A stretch of 7,810 bases of DNA from Paramuribaculum sp. (GTDB lineage Bacteria > Bacteroidota > Bacteroidia > Bacteroidales > Muribaculaceae). Below are positions 1 through 6,100 of the stretch, piece after piece. The notes beneath the pieces were generated by a model, which saw nothing but the letters and a program-made list of their open reading frames with translations, did no database searches and was not told the DNA's origin. A program made the position numbers and the translations under genes. The stretch spans positions 1 through 7,810 of the forward strand of contig JAIDXA010000249.1 in NCBI GenBank assembly GCA_029058705.1, written 5' to 3'. The stretch's first letter is position 1, and each line of letters starts with the position of its first letter.

Positions 1-1427
1 ACAGGCTGATGGGTCGGGCCATCCTCGCCGACGCGGAACGCATCGTGAGTCCAGACATATTTTACAGGCAGTTCCTGCAACGCGGCCATACGGATAGCCG
101 GCTTCATATAATCGGAGAAAACAAAGAACGTTCCGCAGGCAGCAAACATTCCGCCATGAAGAACAATACCGTTCATGATCGAAGCCATTGTCAGTTCCGA
201 CACTCCGGCATGGAGAAATGCGCCAGTGAAGTCTCCGTGAGTGAGCGCGTGGGTGTGGGCAAGGAAAGCATCGGTCTTGTCGCTGTTGGCGAGGTCGGCA
301 CTCGAAACGATCATGTTGCCGATTTTTTCCGACAGAACCTTAAGCACGTCGGCCGACGCCGTACGGGTTGCGACATTTGCCTTGTGTGCAATAGCGGAAT
401 AGTCGATTTCGGGCAGCCTGCAGGCAAGAAAATCCTTGAGTTGAGCCGCCTTTTCGGGATTTGCAGCCTCCCACGCGGCAATTTTCGCCCGGCGTGCGGC
501 CACGATTCCGGCCAGTTCCTGACGGCGGGCGGCATAAAGCGAGGCTACTTCTTCACGGATAACCCAAGGATTCTCCGGATCCGCGCCAAGATTTTTCAAA
601 GTCGCGGCAATGTCAGCGCCACTCTTGCTCAAAGGCTGGCCGTGAGTGGAACACTGGCCTTCGAAATTCGAGCCGTCGGCTTTGACGCATCCGCGCCCCA
701 TGATGGTGCGGCCTATAATGATTGTCGGGCGTTTGGTTTCGGCATTGGCTTTTGCGAGTGCTTCAGCAAGCGCCTCGGGATCCGAACCGTCCACCTCGAT
801 CGTGTTCCAGTTCCATGCGCGGTATTTTGCCGCAACATCTTCCGTGTCTACCTCGTCGACCATTGTCGAGAGCTGAACGGCATTGCTGTCGTAGAACATG
901 ATTAGGTTAGCAAGACCAAGATAGCCGGCAATTCGGCCCGCTCCCTGTGAAATCTCCTCCTGAATGCCGCCATCGGAAATGAAGGCATAGGTCTTGTGGG
1001 CAAAATCCTCGCCGAACCGCGCGGCGTAGAAGCGCTCGGCAATAGCCGCCCCGACCGCCATTACATGTCCCTGTCCGAGCGGGCCAGACGAATTTTCAAT
1101 TCCGCGTTTCGGATCCAGTTCCGGATGCCCCGGGGTCACACTGCCCCACTGGCGGAACTGCTGAAGTTCGTCCATCGTGTAATAGCCGCACAGAGCCAGA
1201 ACCGAATAAAGCATCGGCGACATGTGGCCGGGATCAAGAAACATCCTGTCGCGCCATGGCCATGTCGGATCGTCCGGATCGGTTACAAGAAATTGAGAAT
1301 AGAGAACATTGATAAAATCAGCACCGCCCATCGCGCCGCCGGGATGACCCGACTTAGCCTTTTCCACCATCGAGGCAGACAAGACGCGAATATTGTCGGC
1401 CGCTGAATTCATAGTCTTGATATCCAT
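1..1427 (-). CDS. tkt: Transketolase, N-terminal 475 residues (cut by window edge)
   Basis: Thiamine-diphosphate enzyme of the non-oxidative pentose phosphate pathway; it moves two-carbon ketol units between sugar phosphates in the cytoplasm. Reading leftward from ATG at 1427-1425, the frame is open for 475 codons to the window edge, so roughly 200 residues of a usual ~670 are missing. Visible motifs: SGHPGGAMGG (residues 26-35), DPGHMSPM (65-72), GPLGQG (115-120), the ThDP/metal motif SDGG...YDSN (151-182; SDG replaces the usual GDG, as I recall for Bacteroidetes homologues), THG (261-263), GVSELTM with the probable catalytic Glu411, and HDAFRVGEDGPTHQP (461-475), which starts the pyrimidine-domain signature. 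No frameshift was found when every codon was read. The start fits the family N-terminus (SADNIRVLSASMVEKA) and lies about 60 bases after a consensus promoter. There is no Shine-Dalgarno sequence; the leader is AT-rich. It is transcribed divergently from the dihydrouridine synthase gene. Confidence 0.97.
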   Translation of the reverse strand, partial: MDIKTMNSAADNIRVLSASMVEKAKSGHPGGAMGGADFINVLYSQFLVTDPDDPTWPWRDRMFLDPGHMSPMLYSVLALCGYYTMDELQQFRQWGSVTPGHPELDPKRGIENSSGPLGQGHVMAVGAAIAERFYAARFGEDFAHKTYAFISDGGIQEEISQGAGRIAGYLGLANLIMFYDSNAVQLSTMVDEVDTEDVAAKYRAWNWNTIEVDGSDPEALAEALAKANAETKRPTIIIGRTIMGRGCVKADGSNFEGQCSTHGQPLSKSGADIAATLKNLGADPENPWVIREEVASLYAARRQELAGIVAARRAKIAAWEAANPEKAAQLKDFLACRLPEIDYSAIAHKANVATRTASADVLKVLSEKIGNMIVSSADLANSDKTDAFLAHTHALTHGDFTGAFLHAGVSELTMASIMNGIVLHGGMFAACGTFFVFSDYMKPAIRMAALQELPVKYVWTHDAFRVGEDGPTHQP

Positions 1428-1447
1428 ATTGTTAGAGTATAATTGAA

Positions 1448-1459
1448 AAAGCATGCTTT
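1448..1459. repeat. 12-bp perfect palindrome AAAGCATGCTTT
   Basis: A perfect dyad lies 20 bases upstream of the tkt ATG and about 30 bases inside the predicted tkt transcript. It could be a binding site for a dimeric regulator or a chance palindrome. No second copy was noticed in the dus or rpsU leaders. Confidence 0.3.
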
Positions 1460-1460
1460 A

Positions 1461-1488
1461 GGAAACGCCCACTACGGTGCGCGTTTTC
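1461..1488 (-). promoter_or_regulatory. Hairpin at the predicted 5' end of the tkt mRNA
   Basis: GAAACGC (1462-1468) faces GCGTTTT (1481-1487), and CAC (1470-1472) faces GTG (1477-1479) around a four-base loop, with one mismatch between the two helices. It sits almost exactly at the transcription start predicted from the promoter, so it could act as a 5'-terminal stem-loop that stabilises the mRNA. Read on the plus strand it pairs slightly better (G-T wobble, c(TACG)g loop), so the strand is uncertain. No T-run follows on either strand, so it is not a good terminator. Confidence 0.4.
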
Positions 1489-1493
1489 TCATG

Positions 1494-1525
1494 CAAAATT
1501 AATCACTTTCGGTCTATCTCGCAAA
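1494..1525 (-). promoter_or_regulatory. Bacteroidetes-type promoter for tkt
   Basis: On the minus strand, TTTG (1525-1522) is followed after 20 bases by TAATTTTG (1501-1494), an exact match to the Bacteroidetes housekeeping consensus TTTG / TAnnTTTG with normal spacing. Transcription would start near 1488, giving a leader of about 60 bases before the tkt ATG. The start site is inferred from the element position. Confidence 0.8.
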
Positions 1526-1586
1526 TAACTGAGCGATTCTTGGCCGGCCTCAACACCTTTGCGACAGCACTTTTTCGAGCCTGAAT

Positions 1587-1618
1587 GTTGCCTGTCGGCC
1601 CGGTTATCGTTAAATTTG
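1587..1618 (+). promoter_or_regulatory. Bacteroidetes-type promoter for the dihydrouridine synthase gene
   Basis: GTTG (1587-1590, one mismatch to TTTG) is followed after 20 bases by TAAATTTG (1611-1618), an exact match to TAnnTTTG. Transcription would begin near 1624, about 15 bases before the ATG at 1639. The position matters because an ATG at 1585, in the same frame, lies upstream of this promoter and could not be on its transcript. Confidence 0.72.
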
Positions 1619-1638
1619 CACCATATTCCTTAGCAGCA

Positions 1639-2607
1639 ATGAAAACCGACTCCCAGTTCGCCATCATGTCAGCGCCGCTTCAGGGCCTGACCGAAGCAGA
1701 ATTCCGACAGACCCATACACAGCTGTTCCCGATGTCACGGCATCCGATGCGCTATTTCACTCCATTTGTCAGGATTGAGAAAGGCGAGCCTCGACGCCGC
1801 GATATCCGCGATGCCACATCCGCTCCGCTGTCCGGTCAGGCCGCGACGCCACAGATAATATGCCGCGACGCTGAAGAATTCACGATACTCACCAACGCCT
1901 TGGCTGAAAGAGGCATCGACCGCATTGACATCAATCTTGGATGTCCGTTTCCGCCGCAGGTGCGGCGTGGCAGGGGCGCCGGATTACTCGGATCGCCCGA
2001 ACGCCTTGGTGGAATAGCCGATGCCATGCGCTCATTTCCGGCCATCAGCTTTTCCGTGAAGATGCGTCTCGGAGCCAGCGACGCCCGCGAATGGACTGAT
2101 TCGATCGGCATAATCAATTCCATGCCTCTCGAATTTGTAGCGATTCATCCACGTACGGCCACACAGCTCTACAGTGGCGATCTCCTCCTCGACCAATTCG
2201 CGGAAACACTTTCGGCAACAGCCCATCCGGTCATATATAATGGTGACATTACCGAACCCGGACAAATCGACCGGCTTCGCGAACGATTCCCGAAAATCGC
2301 TGGCGTAATGATAGGGCGGGGATTGCTTATGCGCCCATCGCTGTGTGTCGAATGGGAACAGGGCGCTCAATGGCCGGAAGAACAGCGCCGCGCGATGGCA
2401 CTGCGCCTGCACGCCGAGATTCTCGACCAATACCGCCAACGCCTGAGCGGCGACTCTCAGATTCTTTCTAAAATCAAACCGTTCTGGGAATACATCGGCA
2501 CACCGTTTGACCGAAAGGCCGTTAAAAAAATCATCAAAGCAGGAACAATTGCCAACTACCTTACGGCTGTAGCCGCCCTCGAATCCTCAATATCAGCCTA
2601 CAGCTAA
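1639..2607 (+). CDS. tRNA-dihydrouridine synthase (Dus family)
   Basis: FMN-dependent, NADPH-driven cytoplasmic enzyme that reduces specific uridines in tRNA loops to dihydrouridine. Numbered from the ATG at 1639 (322 residues, typical for Dus), the motifs are: APLQGLTEAEFR near the N-terminus (residues 12-23), DINLGCP (97-103) with the probable catalytic Cys102, a glycine-rich GRGAGLL (111-117), KMRLG (141-145) with the FMN-contacting Lys141, IHPRT (169-173), YNGD (200-203) and the phosphate-binding MIGRGLLMRP (224-233). The C-terminal part (about 240-322) is the expected helical tRNA-binding region. An in-frame ATG at 1585 would add 18 residues, but a consensus -7 element lies between the two ATGs and family homology begins only after 1639. 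No Shine-Dalgarno sequence is present. Which Dus subfamily (A, B, C or other) cannot be decided from motifs alone. It is divergent from tkt and followed by rpsU, which has its own promoter. Confidence 0.94.
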   Translation: MKTDSQFAIMSAPLQGLTEAEFRQTHTQLFPMSRHPMRYFTPFVRIEKGEPRRRDIRDATSAPLSGQAATPQIICRDAEEFTILTNALAERGIDRIDINLGCPFPPQVRRGRGAGLLGSPERLGGIADAMRSFPAISFSVKMRLGASDAREWTDSIGIINSMPLEFVAIHPRTATQLYSGDLLLDQFAETLSATAHPVIYNGDITEPGQIDRLRERFPKIAGVMIGRGLLMRPSLCVEWEQGAQWPEEQRRAMALRLHAEILDQYRQRLSGDSQILSKIKPFWEYIGTPFDRKAVKKIIKAGTIANYLTAVAALESSISAYS

Positions 2608-2614
2608 TTTTTTT
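2565..2614 (+). terminator. Possible intrinsic terminator overlapping the dus stop codon
   Basis: GGCTGTAG (2565-2572) pairs with CTACAGCT (2598-2605, one G-U pair), and seven T residues (2608-2614) follow after two bases. The 3' arm reaches into the TAA stop (2605-2607). The 25-base loop is long, so the terminator is plausible but weak. Confidence 0.4.
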
Positions 2615-2644
2615 CATACAATCGGCTTTTTCCATAAAAAAAGT

Positions 2645-2675
2645 TTTGCCATTAGGAAAACAATGCTTAATTTTG
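2645..2675 (+). promoter_or_regulatory. Bacteroidetes-type promoter for rpsU
   Basis: TTTG (2645-2648), 19 bases, then TAATTTTG (2668-2675): both elements match the Bacteroidetes consensus exactly. The expected start is near 2681, giving an A-rich leader of about 48 bases before the rpsU ATG. It shows rpsU can be transcribed independently of dus. Confidence 0.82.
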
Positions 2676-2728
2676 CCCCGCAAAAAGCAATAAGCCAATA
2701 ATAAACATCCAAACAATAACAACAAAAA

Positions 2729-2920
2729 ATGATTATCGTACAAGTTAAAGAAGGCGAAAACATCGAGCGCGCTCTCAAGAAATTCAAGCGCAAATATGAA
2801 AAAACCGGCATCGTTAAGGAACTCCGCAGCCGTCAGGCTTTCCAGAAACCTTCTGTGGTCAACCGCAAGAAGATGATGAAGGCTGTTTACGTGCAGAAGC
2901 TCCGCAGCGTAGAGGAATAA
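2729..2920 (+). CDS. rpsU: 30S ribosomal protein bS21
   Basis: Small basic protein of the 30S subunit platform, near the 3' end of 16S rRNA. The 63 residues match Bacteroidetes bS21 over the full length: MIIVQVKEGENIERALKKF at the N-terminus, the basic FKRKYEKTGIVKELRSRQ stretch (about residues 19-36), a KPSVVNRKK segment and a short acidic end (SVEE). In Flavobacterium, bS21 with bS18 and bS6 has been shown to cover the anti-Shine-Dalgarno sequence, which explains why most genes in the phylum lack that signal. Here the 20 bases before ATG are almost pure A with a few C and T and hold no purine-rich Shine-Dalgarno motif; A-rich leaders are usual for well-translated genes in this phylum. It has its own consensus promoter and a possible terminator just after the stop codon. 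Confidence 0.98.
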   Translation: MIIVQVKEGENIERALKKFKRKYEKTGIVKELRSRQAFQKPSVVNRKKMMKAVYVQKLRSVEE

Positions 2921-2933
2921 CAGACTCTGACGT

Positions 2934-2960
2934 CCGGGCTTCGGCTCAGCCTTTCTTTCT
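2934..2960 (+). terminator. Possible rpsU terminator (TTCG tetraloop hairpin, T-rich tail)
   Basis: Fourteen bases after the rpsU stop, GGGC-TTCG-GCTC forms a short hairpin with the very stable c(UUCG)g loop. An alternative stem is GGGCT (2936-2940) with AGCCT (2948-2952). A T-rich tract, TTTCTTTCT (2952-2960), follows. The stem is short and the tract is broken by C, so termination may be partial. Confidence 0.4.
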
Positions 2961-2974
2961 GGCAACATAAACCT

Positions 2975-3023
2975 ATAGTGGAGAATCCGCAGTTACAGCA
3001 ACTGTATTCGGGTTCTCTATTGT
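2975..3023 (+). promoter_or_regulatory. Long imperfect RNA hairpin in the rpsU-fucosidase gap
   Basis: Positions 2975-2989 pair with 3009-3023 (15 consecutive pairs, four of them G-U). After a 4/2 internal loop, TACAG (2994-2998) pairs with CTGTA (3002-3006) across a CAA loop. The wobble pairs hold only in plus-strand RNA; in the complementary strand they would be A-C mismatches, so the fold favours a rightward transcript. No T-run follows, so it is not a simple terminator. It could be a 5'-leader element of the fucosidase gene, a 3'-end processing or stability structure of rpsU mRNA, or part of a small RNA. Confidence 0.5.
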
Positions 3024-3076
3024 CTTATCCGAAACCTCAGGACAACAACCAGGCGCGCCAGACGCCGGTGGTCTAT

Positions 3077-3089
3077 GGTCAGCCTGACC
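3077..3089 (+). repeat. Short inverted repeat GGTCA-GCC-TGACC
   Basis: A perfect 5-bp inverted repeat around a three-base spacer lies 89 bases before the fucosidase ATG. It may be a small hairpin in the leader or an operator half-site pair. It is short enough to occur by chance. Confidence 0.25.
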
Positions 3090-3177
3090 GCACACAATTC
3101 CTGTCGGCACATCACCCCAGACAGAAACCAACCATTTTATCCAATCTTTTTATTAATTCATTTTATCAATTTTTGCC

Positions 3178-6100
3178 ATGAAAAATGTAAAGAAATTTTG
3201 TCTATGGCTCGCATGTGCAGGATTTTTCGTCCCGACGGCCCACTCTGCCACATGCAATTACCCGACAATGACGCGAAGTTCCGGTGACAGGTATCTTAAC
3301 TCATTCGCGCTCACTGACGGAACAAATGCCACCACAATTCTTGTCAACCAAGGACGCACATCGGGAAGTGCGATCTATCTGGACAAGACAAGCGAACCCG
3401 CATTCGCGACATTTCCGGGAGCTTCCGTCCGGTTCAGTTCCTTAAGCTGGAGCGGAGAATGGATGCACGGATATCTGTTCATCGACTATGATGGCGACGG
3501 CGAATACGATTCCGAACTCAACGCAGACGGAACCGGCTCGGGCGAACTCGTATGCTATTCCTACTACAACGGAACAAACAGCATCGGCGCTCCCGCCGCC
3601 AACAACGGAGGAGTAAACATCGGTGTTATGCCGTCGTTCACACTTCCGGCCGATCTCGCTCCGGGCGATTACAAAGCCCTGATGAAGGTCGACTGGAACG
3701 ACATTTCCCAATGTGGAGCATCTGACATAGGCGCCAACGGAGGAGCCGCAGTTGAATTCACGATCACCATCAACGGCGTCAATGAACGCACCGTGACCGT
3801 AAGCAGCAACGATCCGACCCGCGGCAGTGTGGCTATCAAAGGCCATGAATCGACAACTGTCACAATCGCCGGCCCGGTCACTCTGGTTGCGACTCCGGTC
3901 GAAGGCAACTCATTCATCAACTGGACAAACGCCGCCACAAACGAAACTATTTCCACAGATATGGAAACCACGCTCAACGGCAATGACGACATCAGCGTGG
4001 TCGGCAACTTCGGAGATCTCACCTATCCGGTAATGAAGCGCACGTTCACAAACAATTCAACGCAACAGAACCGCTACCTCAAACGTGTCACGACCGAGAA
4101 CACCAGAACTCCGGAAGTATTCAACGCGACAACAACCGCACAGCTTCCGTATACAGCCTTTACTTCTTCTGCCGGAACATATGTGACGGAAGGCGCCAAC
4201 ATCGACAAAACCGGCAATCCGATCATCGTAGAACACGGAATGAGATCCTTCAGCATGACATATTATGGCTGGCAGGACGCCATCAGCGGCAACAGCGCCG
4301 AACTCGGATGGACTCAGGAAGCATGTTTCGTTGACTGGAACGGCGACGGACGCTTCTCCGGCTCAGAAGAAATTTCAGCCAAAGGATGGTCGACAATGCC
4401 CAACAACGACATCTACACCGGGTTCTCACGCCAGATCGAAATCCCTGCCGGTCAAGCTCCCGGCGACTACAGGATGCGTGTTGTTTTCTTTGAGCCCGCA
4501 TCATCGGCCGAACAGTGGCAGACCACACTTTTCACCACTCTGAACAACCAGATCCGCAACGGCATCAGCTATGACTTCACAATAACCATAGCCGATCCGA
4601 CCGACATGGAGATCACCGGCAACAGCGTGAATCCGCGCAGCGGGCGCATGGATCTCGAGAGCAGCGACGTTGTGCTCACCACCATCAGCATCGAGACATC
4701 CGGTTCGCTCAACCCGATAATTCTCAAGAACATAGCAGTCGACTACACCGGAACGGCCACAACCGACATCACCAATCTCCGCTGGATCTATTCGACCAAC
4801 GGCCTTCTCGGCAACGAGATCGTAGCGTCGACCGACAACGCATCCGCCACGATGAACTTCACTGCCGACAAAGCTCTTTCCGCCGGCAGCAACTACCTCA
4901 TGCTGATAGCCGATGCAAACCCTGCAGCAACGCTCGGCAACGCAGTTTCCGTTAAAGTCAAGAGTGTGGCTTTCGACAACGGCAGCATCACATTCGGCGA
5001 CGCGCAGAACGGCAGCTACACGATTGTCAACGATCCCGATTACACCCGCGGCAACGCACTATGGTTCGACACCGCCAACTCCTCGACCACCGGCGTTGCG
5101 ATATGGAACACCAACGACTTCTCGACATCCGACACCAATCCCGATCAGACATGGGAACGCAAATCATTCCCTATCGGCAACGGATCGTTCGGAGGCAACA
5201 TTCTGGGATCTGTCAACCGCGAACGTGTTGTCCTGAACGAAAAAACCCTGTGGAAAGGCGGCCCCGGCACCGGTGCATCAACCTACTGGGACATGAACCG
5301 CACCGTTTCCGACGCCACACTCAGCCAGATCCGCACATATCTCGAAAACGGACAGAACTCATTGGCCAACAGCCTTGTTGTAAGCAACTACTCCGGCAAA
5401 ATCAACTATGACCGCAACCGATTCGGCGTGTTCACCACAATGGGCGAAGCATACGTGTCGACCGGTATCGCCGACAATGCAGTCAGCGACTACAAGCGAA
5501 TCATCAACATCGACAAATCGCTTGCCGTTGTCCAGTTCACGGCAAACAATGTCAACTACCGCCGCAAATATTTCTGTTCATATCCCGACAATGTGATGGT
5601 CTGGAACTACACCTCCGACGGAGGAGACCAGAACCTGACATTCTCTTTCAATTCGCCACAGAACGTGACTTCTGTCGAAGCGGTCGAAGGCGGCCTTCTC
5701 TACAAAGGCAAACTGACCAACAACAACATGCAGTGGGCCATGCGTGTCTATGTACGCACCAACGGACAGGGCACAGTGACCCCAAACGCATCAGACCGCA
5801 CCATAACCGTTTCCTCGGCCTCAGACGTCGACTTCATCCTTGCAGCCGACACCGACTATAAGATGAACTTCAACCCGTCGACAACCGACGCTTCAGCATT
5901 TGTCGGAGAAGACCCGGTGGCAAACATCAACGAATGGATCACCGCAGCCGCTGCAAGAAGCTATGACGAACTCTACGACCGTCACTTCGAAGATTACTCC
6001 GCTCTCTACGGCCGCACTTCGATCTCGATCAACCCTCATGAACGGTTCGAAAACCTGCCAACCCCTACCCGACTTGCCAACTACCGCAGAGGCACACTCG

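Noticed and set aside
9..905. Plus-strand open frame of 298 codons
   Set aside because: It lies fully antisense to transketolase, whose protein is recognisable codon by codon; the plus-strand translation has no family motif and is rich in Arg, Cys and His.
2561..2968. Minus-strand open frame of 135 codons across rpsU
   Set aside because: It covers the rpsU gene and promoter in antisense. The hydrophobic stretch arises from A-rich plus-strand sequence, and no family is recognisable.
3168..3175. AATTTTTG as the -7 element for the fucosidase gene
   Set aside because: It would place the transcription start at or after the ATG. The next in-frame ATG (residue 31) would lose the signal peptide, and no TTTG lies at the proper spacing.
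3178..3216. Lipoprotein signal in the fucosidase N-terminus (cysteines 8 and 13)
   Set aside because: The residues before Cys13 (Trp-Leu-Ala) do not fit a lipobox, Cys8 is too early, and a good signal peptidase I site follows at residues 21-24. The T9SS tail also argues for a soluble or T9SS-anchored protein.
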